Part shown: positions 41,346 through 53,090 of the stretch, piece by piece
Layout: each line of letters starts with the position of its first letter
Position numbering within the stretch: the first letter of the stretch is position 1
NCBI GenBank assembly: GCA_003427395.1
Contig: BFEA01000023.1
Span: 4,912,170 to 4,965,369, forward strand
Reading direction: 5' to 3'
DNA: 53,200 nucleotides
DNA from: Chara braunii
Taxonomy: Eukaryota > Streptophyta > Charophyceae > Charales > Characeae
Translations under genes and position numbers: made by a program
The notes under the pieces: generated by a model
The model's input: only the letters and a program-made list of their open reading frames with translations
Told to the model about the DNA's origin: nothing
The model's database searches: none

Positions 41346-42403
41346 GAATCTTGTAGCCTTTGAAAATTTGGAGGCTCGGCTTTCCGGACCACGATGGCTG
41401 CCGGCGCCAACCAAAAAAGAAAACAAGTGCGCCGTTGACGGTTGGGAAAACCTTGGCGCACAGCAAGGGGCCTGCAGGCGGGGGTGTACTGGTGGTTTAA
41501 AAGTGGAAGAATCCTGGTCGCTGTGACTTGGAGACAACTTGCCTAATAAAATTCAAGGAGTGAATATCATAAGGTATTTCAGGGGCGGTTGTTTGGTACA
41601 TAGAAGGTCGAAGGTTTAGATGGTTCAATACAATAGCCTACCAAATGTTATTTTGATAATGTTGCCAAAAAGAATAATTAACCTCCCAATTGTCAATCAA
41701 ATCACATATTTGTAAGGCCAAACATCCAACGCCAAACAGGACAATAGGCGGGGAATCGAGAACATGAAAACATATGCAAAAATTGTTCTTGCCTAGAACT
41801 CCCCCGCCTGTTTACTTCGCGTCAGTGCAGACTTAGTTCGGAGCAGAGCCCGCTCACCTTTGCACCTAGTGCGAAAGAAGAGAGAATTGGCATGTGCATT
41901 GTTGATGATATTATTTTGAATAATTTCCTTAGCAGTAGTAGGCACCCATGAATGGAATATAAAAAGTGTGGTGCATGCTTGAATTATCACCGTTTGAAAT
42001 TAAACCACCGGTACTTGGCGCAGCTATCAAGTTCGAGCCTCCAACGATATGTATGTCGAGCCTGGCCGTGCCAGTAGCTAGACTGGTCGAGGTTGGGGGG
42101 ACCAATTGGAAAACGAAAACAGCAAAAAAAAAGAAAAAAAAATCAATGTTGGGGACGTGAACACGTTACAGTGTGAGCACGTGAAACTAGTATTTCAGTT
42201 AGATTTTCAATATCCCCTAATTTACTCAACAGTCCTCGTTGAGGGCATACATTTGCACAGAAACGAATGTCTCTAGCAAATTTCAAGGTCAAATTCGTAT
42301 TTTTTTTCCTTTCTTATTTTAGATTCATTTCTTTGTTTTTGTTTTTTTCCTTTCTTTACTTTTTGATTCTGACAAAAATACCACGAAGCTGATACACCCA
42401 AAC
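41346..42403. other. Unassigned sequence
   Basis: No gene seen. GC-balanced at 41380-41550, then AT-rich. CAAGTTCGAGCCTCCAACG at about 42030 resembles a tRNA/SINE B box but lacks a partner A box. Confidence 0.35.
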
Positions 42404-42532
42404 TTAGTTGCATTCCACCAAGAACCTACGTGACCGCGACCCTCGCCTAACTTAGAGAAATACTAGTTAGTTGCATTCCACCAAGAACCTACGTGACCGC
42501 GACCCTCGCCCAACTTAGAAATGTGTTTTTTT
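42404..42532 (+). repeat. 64-bp tandem duplication
   Basis: TTAGTTGCATTCCACCAAGA, ACCTACGTGACCGCGACCCT and CGCCTAACTTAGA occur twice with one or two differences, starting at about 42404 and 42468. Confidence 0.9.
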
Positions 42533-43304
42533 TTTGCTTTTTTTTTTTTGCTTTTCTACGTTGCAATTCTCACCGATCGACCGTTCATGTGAAAGGGCCC
42601 CCCCTAAATGTAGCGCGCTAACGGGACACGCGGATACTCCCGCTTATAGTTAGGCCAAGTATTGCTGGTTTAAATAGTTTGTTGCACTCGCATGGTCACC
42701 CAGTGCCCCCCTGCTCGTTCTCCTTGTTGTACTGGGAATGGAACTCACCCTCTCTCATATGAGGCGAAAAGCAGGCTAAGCATAAAATGGTTGTGCATAG
42801 AAGAACTTGCGAACACGTGAGAGGGTACTTATGCGGAACTACAACTGTATGAAACAACCTTTAGCCATGATAATCGCTCAGTTCGGGATTCCAAAAACCT
42901 ATCATATAAAAATTGTGAGCAAATTTGACCTATAGATTCATAAATCTTTTTACACATAGTTTTGCCAGTTTGTCGAACTTTTGTTTTTAATTTTTTTTCC
43001 TTCAAAAAATGTTTGCAAGTGTTATTCGCGATTCCGAAATACAATATAAGGCTGGGCAATGACCCATTAATACCAGAGAAAAAATAGTAGTGTTTATTCC
43101 TTCTAATGATAGGTGGGTGGTATGAGAAGGTTTTTTATTTTGTCTGATAATAGTAACTACTAAAAAATTTTGGATTTTTCTGTCTATGTTGTATCGAGTT
43201 ACATGTTTACATTTTATGCAATTATTATTTTTTATTTTATTCTTCTCAACCCCTTAAGTTCTCTTCTTTTTTAAGTTTGAATGAAGCGTGTAGATGATTT
43301 AATA
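42533..43304. other. Unassigned sequence
   Basis: No gene recognised. AT-rich apart from a GC-richer patch at 42590-42760. Confidence 0.35.
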
Positions 43305-43556
43305 AGGGTTATTCTTTTGCAAAAGTGTTAATATTTAGTTGTTAAGGCAACTTGAGTATCTAATGTTTGTTTTCATCCTTTTATTGAAGCCCAGAACCTT
43401 ATAACGTGTTCTGCTTTTGCAAAAGTGTTAATATTTAGTTGTTAAGTCAACTTGTCTATCTCAAGCTTTGTTTTCATCCTTTTATTGAAGCGCAAAACCT
43501 TCTATCTCAAGCTTGTTTTCATCCTTTTATTGAAGCGCAAAACCTTCCAACTTAAT
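43305..43556 (+). repeat. About 100-bp tandem array, 2.5 units
   Basis: Units share TTTTGCAAAAGTGTTAATAT, TTAGTTGTTAAG, TTGTTTTCATCCTTTTATTG and AAGCGCAAAACCTT. The last partial unit repeats only the second half (43500-43556). Confidence 0.85.
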
Positions 43557-43699
43557 GTCATTTTCCGTACGACAATGAATTGAAGTATGTAGAAAAATGG
43601 GGATATGAGAGGCGTAGTGAACCAATGAGTGAAGCGCATACCTTTTCGACAACAGCTTATTGTGTGGGTATAGTATGATAATTTGTGGTTTTTAAAATC

Positions 43700-44395
43700 T
43701 ATGTATCATCATGTTCGGGCTCAGTGATCAAACCCGAATGCTCGGTACGGAGCCGGAACACGACCTAAAATTAATCGAAAGCGAATATTTTTATTATTGT
43801 TATTTTTATTTTTATTTTTTTTTATACATAGGATCTGGGGAGCTTTGGGGAGCTTTGGGAAACATTGCCCATCACTCTTGAACATATTCACATATGCACA
43901 CACCTGTATAAACATCTGCTGACGCGAATAGTTCAACACCTAAAGTAGTTGTTGCAGTAGCAACTGATGCATTTGATATAGTTACTGCATTTATTTCACA
44001 CAAATACATAATGATATACATACAAAGACACACATACACGCGCACACACACACATACACTCTCATACATCAGCTGACGCAGTTGATGCAAAATTTACAAT
44101 ACTAACTGATGCAGTGGATGTAACTGTTATATTTACTGCACACAAAAACTTAAGTACATACACACACACACACACATTCACACACATACACATACACACA
44201 CACATATGTTCTTGCCCTCTATGCTCATCCCTCAGGGGTAAGAATCGACGAAATGAGTCCGCTATCAACCACACGAGGACAAGTTTGGCTTTTCTTTTCT
44301 TTTCATTGCGATCTGTTGAACATGTTCGAGTGTTGGAACATGTTCGAATGCTCGATCGGACACTGAGTATGTTCGGTGTGCTAGGCAGGTTAAAA
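43700..44395. repeat. Repeat block with GCTGACGCA-type units, CA tracts and GTTCGA-rich end
   Basis: At 43910-44160 two diverged units carry CATCTGCTGACGCG / CATCAGCTGACGCAG, AACTGATGCA and GTAACTGTTATATTTACTGC, followed by CA microsatellites (44030-44056, 44157-44206). The right edge (44318-44390) has repeated ACATGTTCGA motifs reminiscent of X5 termini, and the left edge has CCCGAATGCTCGG. It may be a decayed X-type element, but ends were not defined. Confidence 0.4.
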
Positions 44396-45344
44396 AGTTA
44401 ACCTTATTTATCCTGTGTATTTATTTTACAACGGTTTGATTAAATTAGCAGTGAATCCTCTGTGATGATTGTCGTCGTGAATATTATTACTTATTACTTC
44501 CAGTAAGGTTTTTTATACACATCACATGCAATAGAACTTCGACACTAAGTGAAAGTGTCTGCGTCCCCTAAATAACATGTATAAAAACTTAATAATAGAA
44601 AAACCTATCACAATATACACTTTCAAAGTTTTTTGTTGTAAAATGAGGAAACAAAATAAATGTAGGCAGAATATAAGATAAAAATCAAACTCATAACTCC
44701 ATACACTTAAGTGTGGGTTAAAGGATTTTAGGAACTCAACATTAAAAAATATTAAAGATAACTATTTATCCTAGTAATTACCCTCACATGTTCTAGTTTT
44801 ATCATATGACGAGCATCCACCATTTATTTTTTTTCCGTACTATAACTACTAAGAAAAATTTAACTTTTTGTCAGTATTCTTAATACTAAGTTAATAGTAA
44901 AAAGTCGAACGATGAAAACTCCGATAGGATTTATGAGGAGGATTATTATAGATTACAAAGGAAGATAGTCTTACTTTGGTTAAAGTTTATGATGTCAATC
45001 TCATGATACTCTATTAGTCAGTATGTAGTTTGAATTGATGTCAATTGAAACTCGAGAAACTCGACTACTAGTAGATCAATTAAATAAATCGTGATGAAAG
45101 TTTTGTATTAAGTTTGATAATTACCTATCCCTTAACACTTAAGGCTTGTGCCATATTTTGGACACAACCTACTTTATAACTAGATGAATCTTAATTTTGA
45201 ACTTATTCAAGTAGTATCCGAAAGTCAGTAATAATGTCAATGAATCAATATTTAACCAAATATACGAAGTAGTAAAATTTGAGTGCGACCACTTATCTAT
45301 TTGTCAGAATTCAATAAAGGGAAAGGCGAATCGTGCTTATAGCT
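44396..45344. other. AT-rich unassigned sequence
   Basis: No gene, RNA or repeat partner recognised. Confidence 0.4.
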
Positions 45345-45352
45345 ACAATCGT

Positions 45353-45897
45353 TTAGGTAGCATGAGTTATCTGGCCAGATAATCTGGTCGGATTATCTGG
45401 CCGGATGATCGGGGGATAGGATCATCCGGAAATCCGGATGATAAAAAAAAAAAGTCTAAAAAAAATAAAAATAAAAAAGTAAAAAAAAATGATATTGCGA
45501 ATGTAAAATACAATACAACTACGTTCCTATTTCATGAAAAACTTGATAGGGCATGAAAGGGTTCAAAGGGGATAAGATAGGGAATAAAGGGGTCTAGAGG
45601 GGGGATGCTTAATTCATTCTATAATTTTTTATCTAAATATTATTTTTTTGTTCTGTTTTATTTTTTATCGTCATATCTGTTGAGTAATCAAAAATGGCCT
45701 CAAGCCAAAAGTTGTTCATATCATTGATATCAACAACCTTTTTTTTTCCAGATTTTTTTGATTTGTTTTTTTTCGGTAGAAAAAAAATATTTTGCGTAGG
45801 TTTCGATTTTTCATATCCGGAATTAAGCCATAAATTTCACACGCATTGAAAATTCTGGATAAAATTGGTCTATCGGATATCCGGATTTGCTACTTAG
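45353..45897 (-). mobile_element. X1 hAT-like element, copy 2
   Basis: 545 bp, opposite orientation to 37670-38209, flanked by an 8-bp duplication ACAATCGT / ACAATCAT (45345-45352 and 45898-45905). The ends are TTAGGTAGCATGAGTTATC and CTAAGTAGCAAATCCGG. ATCTGGCCAGAT and ATCTGGCCGGAT palindromes are packed at one end and GGATATCCGGAT at the other. The A tract is followed by ATTGCGAATGTAAAATACAA. No protein. Confidence 0.85.
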
Positions 45898-46387
45898 ACA
45901 ATCATGTATAGTCTAAACAATTTTGTAAATGTCTACAATTTTTATGTTATAACCCACTTGCTCGCATCTTGCTCAATTATCATCATCTTGTTCGATAAAT
46001 ATATTATTCATTAAAGTCTCAATAAACATTAATGTCTACCCCATCCTATGTCTCAGTTATTTAAATTATAAAACAATAAATAATAGGCATAAATCATAAT
46101 TGTCATTTGCCTTTTGAAAATATAAGAGTAGCATGGGGCTTCAAACATTCAAGGAACCTATAAATATGATGTGTATCTTTAAAATCAATGCTCACCATAA
46201 GTTTTTACCCAATTTTATTGTGTTATCATCAAGCCTATGCAAAAACCTTTTTATAATTGTGTTTTTTTATTTTAGGTTTCTACATAATTCAAATCATTAT
46301 TCTTTGCGAATTTGATTTTTATAGTCAAAATTATTTTTTCACTCTTTTATCATCTGACATATTTGATGGAAGGAAATCGGTTATGTG

Positions 46388-46746
46388 CTAGGTTATCAAT
46401 GGTCCGCAGACCGGACGTCTCCCCCGGACGTCAGGTACCCCCGTCGGCCGCATTTCCGGAAGACGGCTTCTTGGCACAAAAAAACAAATAAAAAAAATCA
46501 CAATGTTGCGCATGCCCTAGAGACCCCCCACAAAAAGTTTTCGATTTTTCTGTGCATTTGGTGATAGGGTGGAATTTGTGGTGGGGTGGGGGGGTACGAT
46601 GGGTTTTGGTAGGGATAGGAGGGGTATAAGTGGGGATTACAATCTTTGAAAAATTTTATTATTCATTCTACTTGCCCAAATGATCCAAAAATTTGGTGGC
46701 ATACACCTAATGCAAGGTGGAAGCCAGATGATTTTTTAAAAAGATT

Positions 46747-46779
<33 letters not shown>

Positions 46780-46881
46780 CCTAAGTCGGACATACCCTGT
46801 CTGGTTCGACGTCTGACCAGATGTCCGGGCGGACATCCTGGATGGTCAGGGGGGTCCTGGACGTCCGATCCAACAACCTAG
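46388..46881. mobile_element. X2 hAT-like element, copy 1
   Basis: Ends CTAGGTTATCAATGGTCCG and CTAGGTTGTTGGATCGGACG (reverse complement), flanked by GTTATGTG / GTTATATG (8 bp, one mismatch). Subterminal GGACGTC, GTCCGGGCGGAC and CGGACGTC palindromes. The A tract is followed by CACAATGTTGCGCATGCCC. A long poly-T lies at 46749-46777. Non-coding. Confidence 0.8.
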
Positions 46882-47121
46882 GTTATATGTTTTCATCCCC
46901 CAACGAAAAAAAAGATACTTTTAACTCATCATTCGTACGTACGAGTGTTAAACCAATTGAATAACATCTTTAAAAAAAACCTCAAAATATTTTTAAGCTT
47001 GTTGTAAGTCTCATGTGTTTTTCAATTAAAAAAATAAAATTTTGGATTTATCCATATATCCATTTGTTTTTTTTTATATAAGATTATGGATTTATTCATC
47101 ATATTTTTTTTTATGTTGGAA

Positions 47122-47874
47122 CAAGGTTGTCGGCGTTCGGGATGGGCCGAATGCCCGAACCCGAACGCCCGAGCGTTCAGCACCCCCTCTATATGCGTTC
47201 GGCCGTCCGACCGAACGTGAGTTAAAAATAATTAAAAAAAAAAATAAAAAAAATAAAATAAAATAATATGTTATGCAAAAGAATAAACTAAACGTCAATG
47301 TTACATCACAATTCGTTACCAAATTTGAAATAAAAATTAAATACTAAAAATAAATAATAATAATAATAATAAATAAAAAAATAAAACGAGAATGAAATTA
47401 TTGATTGAGCGAGCACGTTTTTGACACCACCATCTTTGGCGATTTTCAATTTTGTTTGGCTGTGACAAATACCATGAAACTTTATATACGAGTATCCTAC
47501 ATAGTAGAGAATCTACAAATAAAGTTTGTAAAAATAATAATTTTTTTCATGCCCCGAAATAAAGGAAAAACAAAAAGTGAAAAGGGAGAAGAAACAAATT
47601 AGTGAGTGGGCAAGCAAGTTTTGACACCACCATCTTTGCCGATTTTTCATTTTCTTTTGGCTGCACATAATGGCTTCAAAATTAAGAGGGAGATACTTCA
47701 CATCACAAAGAACTTTCAAAACAAAATTTAGCAAACAATAATAATATTTAGGTCCTAAAATATTTTTTTGCGGGGTCCGAACCCCTTCAGGTTCGAGCCC
47801 CGTACGGGGATTCGAACACCCGAACGTTTGGGTGTCAGCTTAGGGGTCTCCGTACGTTCGGCCTGGCAACCCTA
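47122..47874. mobile_element. X4 hAT-like element, copy 1
   Basis: Ends CAAGGTTGTCGGCGTTCGGG and TAGGGTTGCCAGGCCGAACG (reverse complement), flanked by TGTTGGAA / TGTAGGAG (6 of 8). Subterminal CGTTCGGG, CCCGAACGCCCGAGCG and TTCGGCC motifs. The A tract is followed by ATATGTTATGCAAAAGAATAAACT. An interior TTTTGACACCACCATCTTTG segment is repeated at 47418 and 47619. No coding capacity. Confidence 0.75.
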
Positions 47875-50272
47875 TGTAGGAGAATAATATACACATTAAA
47901 CGCGAGTTTCTATTTTTCTTGCATTGGTATCCCAATAATCTACTTGAATATAACTTAAGAGATTAGTATCTATGAAGATCTTAGTTCAAACTTATGAGTG
48001 TTTTTCCATCAATAAATTTATTTACCTCTCTTTGTTATTATTGGTTTAGCTTTTAAAAATGCATCCTCTACCTCTTGAATTTACTTTTATGTAAGAATGA
48101 AACTTATTAATAAACCCATTTAAAAAATATTCGATTTTTTGTAGGAAAAATGTTAAATAACTTTTTGATGTTAACCGACTGAGTTATTATTTTATTGTCA
48201 ACTTTTGACCTAAAAAAAAAAAAGTTCAATATAACAATGACACATGTATATTGACCTATCCAAAGGAGATCCAATCTCTTGCTATGAAATTGTTGAATAG
48301 GTCTTTAATGTGAAACAACCTAATAGTGTAAAACAACCTAATAATTGTCTACTTAACTTTTAACATTTTTTTTATTGGTAGCATTAAAAGAATCGGCAAA
48401 GAATGTCATAAAATTCATATCAAAATTACTGTCATCATAAAATAATATAAGGTGTAGTTGAGTGTTTTTGTAACTTATTTACACGTTGTTAATGTTGGTT
48501 TAGTAAACATTGGGTAAATGTGTGATGAATATTTTGTTATTTTTTCTTTTAGCAAGGTATAAGTTATTTCAAATTTTTGTCATGTTCGAGTAAAATTAAG
48601 TTATACGTCGAAGAAATGAATAAAATTACAGTAAAAAGTTGAAATATCTAAAAGGGTTAAATCAAAACTTGAATGGTACGTTAACTTGAAAGATTAACGT
48701 CTTGCGACCGACATAGATACAAGTCGGTTTTAGGTGATTTACCTCAGGTATAACCAACGATAAAATATCACCGGCTAACTTATCTCTGGCACAATACACA
48801 ATAGTTGTCGCATGCGTGTCAATAATTCAACATCGATATACCGACCTAAGAGCGGTGACAGCCCCAAACCTTAAGTACAATTAAATTGTGTCCCACAATG
48901 TCTGGTCTTGTCGAAAGATGTTGTGAGATCGATAATTAACACACACAATCGCAATGATATCTTAGTTAAATACCGCTTCACGTGCTTATGCATAATACGA
49001 ATGTGAAAGTATAATACATGTATTTGTCAAAAGTCATCGTTCTTGACAACAGATACTCTTGTTATGTCGTACATTCTACCATTAGCCGATATGAGATATC
49101 TTTGTACGTAAGGACTTTGAAAACGACAGATACTGCTAAGCACTTAATGAATAGACATGCTTGCAAAATACTTACTTATACAAATTTACCAAGTTCAATG
49201 AAAATGATTATAAAATTATATTTTAGGGATCTAGGGTGGTTGGAAGTTAGTTGTTCAGCCTCTGGTCGCTTTGATTATCATGCAGATCGAGGCGGTTAGT
49301 TGTGAACGAAGATTCTTGACTATGAGGCCTACCTCATATGTTGATTGGATCCGATGGTGAGCACATCGTCTGGCTAATAAATCTAAGAATAAATATAATG
49401 TGGTGAACCCGTGCTTGCAAAAAACGTAGCTATATTTAAGAGAGCCACACGCCTTCAAAAAAAATTTCTTTGTTCATTCATCCATATATAACGAAAATTT
49501 TCAAAAGTTGGGTTTTTGATGGGTCGACCATATAATGATGTTTCTCAATTATTGCTTCCTCACTTTTTTTTGTTTATTTTTTTAAATATTATTTATTTTA
49601 TATTATTACTAATCATTTATAATTCGTCGTTATTTGATTATTCATTATAAAATATGGAAAAAAAAAACTAATTGTTTTTTTTCTTTTTCTTTTTAGGTTT
49701 AACCGCTTTCCTCTATCAAGCTTTAACTTTCTTTACATGTTAAACTTCAATTCCTTTCTTATCAGCCAGTAAATAATTGAATTTTCATTGTTTAACTTAT
49801 CTAAAGTATCTTCAATTTATGTTGCTCCTTTCCCGCATGGTTTCGTGCTGCTTTCACTTTTGTTTTTCAAGAACTCGGTTCTTCTTCTCTATTTCTTTTT
49901 TTTTTTCTCTTGCTTTTTTTTGTTCTTGTATCTTCGTCGCCTCATGCCATTCGGGGTATATTCTTGTATAATAAAATCAAAATTTTATAGAACTTTTAAA
50001 CTTTAATACCTAAGTAAAAATCACTTCCTTTATTGTCTAGTAAATGTTAATTGCACAATCATTTAATATTCCTCCTCAATTTTAGTGTACATGATCAGAC
50101 GCAACATGTTTATTCACACTTATACAATCGTTGAATTTATCGTGATTTGAAAATGTAATAACAAGAATGGAAACGAAAATTCATATTACTTACTGGATTG
50201 AAAATAGTGAATATATATATAAAAAACCATCAGCATAAAAAAAAAAAGTTTTGAAATAAGTCACCTTTATAT
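47875..50272. other. AT-rich unassigned sequence with a decayed R1 copy
   Basis: No gene recognised. At about 48700-48960 the plus strand resembles R1 (GTCAATAATTCAACATCGATA, AGAGCGGTGACAGCCCC, AAATTGTGTCCCACAATG), a fourth, highly diverged copy. Homopolymer tracts flank 49560-49700. Confidence 0.4.
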
Positions 50273-50362
50273 CTAGGTTGTTTTTTCGGACGTCCGGGAC
50301 CCCCCTGACTGTCCGGGATGTCCGACCGGACGTCAGGTCGGACAAGGGTTGTCCGACCTAGC

Positions 50363-50409
<47 letters not shown>

Positions 50410-50654
50410 GACCTATACCCCTCCTATCCCCACCAAAACCCCTCATACCCCCCCTCCCACCCCAAATAGCACCCTATCACCAAATCCTCAGAAAATTCTG
50501 AATTTTTTATGGGGGATCTCTATGGCATGCGCAACACTTTTTTTTTTTTTTTTTTTTTTTTTTAATGTCAAAAAGTGGTTGTCCGGGATCCCGGATAATC
50601 CCCCTACCGAACGGTTGGGGAAGGCGTCCGGCCATCAGACGATTGGTAACCTAG
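50273..50654. mobile_element. X2 hAT-like element, copy 2
   Basis: Starts CTAGGTTG and ends GGTAACCTAG. GGACGTCCGGGA, GTCCGACCGGACGTC and GGTCGGACAAGG palindromes crowd one end, followed by a 42-base A tract. GCATGCGCAACA matches the reverse of copy 1 GTTGCGCATGC. The flanking octamers (CTTTATAT and TTTTTTTG) do not match well. Confidence 0.75.
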
Positions 50655-50673
50655 TTTTTTTGTCGCTACACAC

Positions 50674-50954
50674 CTAGGCTACCAGAGTGGCACGGGGTCA
50701 CTTGCCCGACCGAACAAAAAAAATAAAAGAAAATCGAATAATAAAATTATTATTTTTATTTATTTTTATTATAAATTTGGTGAAAAATTTCGATGTGACC
50801 TTGTGGAAAAAGTTGTTCAGTTTATTTTTTTGCATAACATAATTTTGTTTTGGATTTTTTGGATTTTTTTTTTTTTTTTTTTTTTGCTGGGACCTTTTTT
50901 GGTCCTTGCACGGGCTGGCCACCCGAAACCCGGGCGGCCCGGCTGGTAGCCTAG
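50674..50954 (-). mobile_element. X3 hAT-like element, copy 2
   Basis: Perfect 12-bp terminal inverted repeat CTAGGCTACCAG / CTGGTAGCCTAG and an 8-bp target duplication CTACACAC / CTACACAT (50666-50673, 50955-50962). The right end has CCCGGGCGGCCCGG. ATAACATAATTTTG is the reverse of the ATGTTATGC core. 281 bp, non-coding, inserted 19 bp from X2 copy 2. Confidence 0.85.
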
Positions 50955-51250
50955 CTACACATCATTTTTCGAATGGTTACTACTCAAAGCATTTATCATA
51001 TCGGAATAAACAAACAAATTTTCACCTTCTATCATCGCTACTTCTTAAAAATTGATAGATAAGAGATTTAAGTTCTTTAGACTATTCTTTCTGAAAAATT
51101 TTGACATACCTTTCTTTTGAGTGTTGCTAGACCATACCTTAAACCATTATTCCCCTTGACATATAAATTAGGTTTTCAGTGACTCCGAAGGAGTCAATGC
51201 AGCAATAGGTTCGAAAGATTTCAAGGCTAACGAGAATTTAAAGAAAAAAA

Positions 51251-51956
51251 TTACGTAGCACGGACGCGAACATGTTCGCCCGAACGCGAACAAGGGCCTA
51301 AAACCCTCCGAACACGAACATAAAAAACATATTAAAAAAAAAAAAAAAATTATCATAAAAATGTGGAAAAAATATATGTTATGTAAAATAACAATACAAG
51401 CAAGTTTTGTCTTTGGTGATGCTCAAATTCGTAACCAATCACGAGTTAGAAATAAAAAACCAAAATAATAATTAAATTTGTATATTTTTTTTAACGAAAA
51501 AACAATAATGTTCCCCCGAACATGTTCACGAGTTGTTTGCCAAACGCACGAACACGTGGCTCGAAAGATTCCGAGGCTAACGAGAATTCAAAGAAAAACA
51601 TTACGTAGCACGGACGCGAACATGTTCGCCCGAACGCGAACAAGGATCCAAAACCCTCTGAACGAGAACATAAAAAATATATTAAAAAAAAAAAAAACAA
51701 GTTATCATAAAAATATTAAAAAAATATATGTAATGTAAAATAACAATACAAGCAACTTTTATCTTTGGTGATGCTCAAATTCGTAGCCAATCACGAGTTA
51801 GAAATAAAAAACCGAAACAATAATTAAATTTCCATATTTTTTTTTACGAAAAAACAGTAATGTTCCCCTGAACATGTTCACGAGTTGTTTGCGTAAACGC
51901 ACGAACACGTTCGCGGGAACAGGAAGGGGCACGAACACGTTCGTCGTGCTACTGAG
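51251..51956. mobile_element. X5 hAT-like element with 350-bp tandem duplication
   Basis: Starts TTACGTAGCACGGACGCG and ends with the reverse complement CTCAGTAGCACGACGAACG. The octamer GAAAAAAA flanks both outer edges (51243-51250 and 51957-51964). Subterminal CGAACATGTTCG palindromes and an ATATGTTATGTAAAATAACA core follow the A tract. A 350-bp direct duplication (landmark TTACGTAGCA at 51251 and 51601) includes the left end plus host flank (GATTCCGAGGCTAACGAGAA). Confidence 0.8.
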
Positions 51957-52039
51957 GAAAAAAAAAACCTTTGACAATCTATCATTATTAGAAAAATATT
52001 TAAAAAAATTAAAAAATTAAAGGAGTTAGTATTTTAGCC

Positions 52040-52046
<7 letters not shown>

Positions 52047-52118
<72 letters not shown>
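52047..52118. repeat. (TA)n microsatellite
   Basis: About 70 bases of pure TA. A second tract at 52836-52867 lies on the other side of X4 copy 2, and a shorter one at 52969-52985. Confidence 0.97.
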
Positions 52119-52119
<1 letters not shown>

Positions 52120-52832
52120 GGAGGTCCCCGGTCAGACCTACGTACGTACGGGCGTTCGGGGTCCCGTACGGGGTCCGAACCCGACGGCGTTCGATCCCCG
52201 CCAAAAATTATTTCGGGCCCTAAAAATAATTATTTGTTTTCGAATTTTTTTTTCTGAGTTCTTTATGACGTAAGGTACATGCATGTGAATTTTCAATTCA
52301 TTTGGCTAAGCCAAATAAGAATTAAAAATCGCCAAAGATGGCGGTGTCAAAACGTGCTCGCCCACGTATTTTTTTACTTTTTACATTTTGTTTTCACTTT
52401 AGTTCGGGGTCTAAAAACTTTTATTATTTTTTGGAAATTTTTCAGTGGGTTTTATATTATATGAAGTACACATCTGTAAGTTTTCAGGGCATTTAACTAT
52501 GCCAAAACAAAATGAAAAATCTCCAAAGATGCCAGTGTCGAAAACATTCTCGGACACTCACTAAATTTAGTTCTCTTTTTATTTTTATTATTAGTATTTA
52601 TTTTTCGTATTTTATTTTTATTTCAAATTTGTAAGGAATTCGGATGTAATGCTCAGGCAAATCTTGTTTAATTTATTTTTCTCCATAACATATCTTTTTT
52701 TCATATTTTTTGATGACTTCTTCTTTTTTTTTTCATTTTTTTTTCAGGTCCGCGTTCGGCCCGAACGGCCGAACGCATCCCCAAGGGGTCCCATATGTTC
52801 GGGCGTTCGGCCCGTCCCAAATGTCGGTTACC

Positions 52833-52837
<5 letters not shown>
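52117..52837 (-). mobile_element. X4 hAT-like element, copy 2
   Basis: Opposite orientation to 47122-47874. Ends TACGGAGGTCCCCGG and TACAGGGTAACCGACA (reverse complement). GGGCGTTCGGGG, CGTTCGGCCCGAACGGCCGAACG, CGCCAAAGATGGCGGTGTC and ATAACATA are shared. It is flanked by TA repeats on both sides, so its target was probably a TA microsatellite. Confidence 0.75.
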
Positions 52838-52867
<30 letters not shown>

Positions 52868-52871
<4 letters not shown>

Positions 52872-53090
52872 GGTAAACAATTTCGATGTGCCCCGAATGC
52901 CCGAACGTATGGCACCCCAAGGGCGTTCGGGTTCGGGCCTTTGGCCCGTCCCCAACGCCGGTTACCCTATATATATATATATATAATTTGGTAAAGAATT
53001 TCGATGTGCCCCGAACGCCGGTTACCCTCTTTGGGGTCCCATACGTTCGGGCGTTCGGGGCACATCGAACTTCTTTACCAAATTATATAC
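52868..53090. repeat. X4-terminus-derived repeats and 40-bp inverted repeat
   Basis: AATTTGGTAAA.AATTTCGATGTGCCCCGAA occurs at 52867 and 52984, separated by an X4-like terminus (GGGCGTTCGGG..CCGGTTACCCTA). Then 52980-53019 and 53050-53089 form a 40-bp inverted repeat with one mismatch (arm core AAAGAA.TTCGATGTGCCCCG) around a 30-base loop. Confidence 0.8.
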
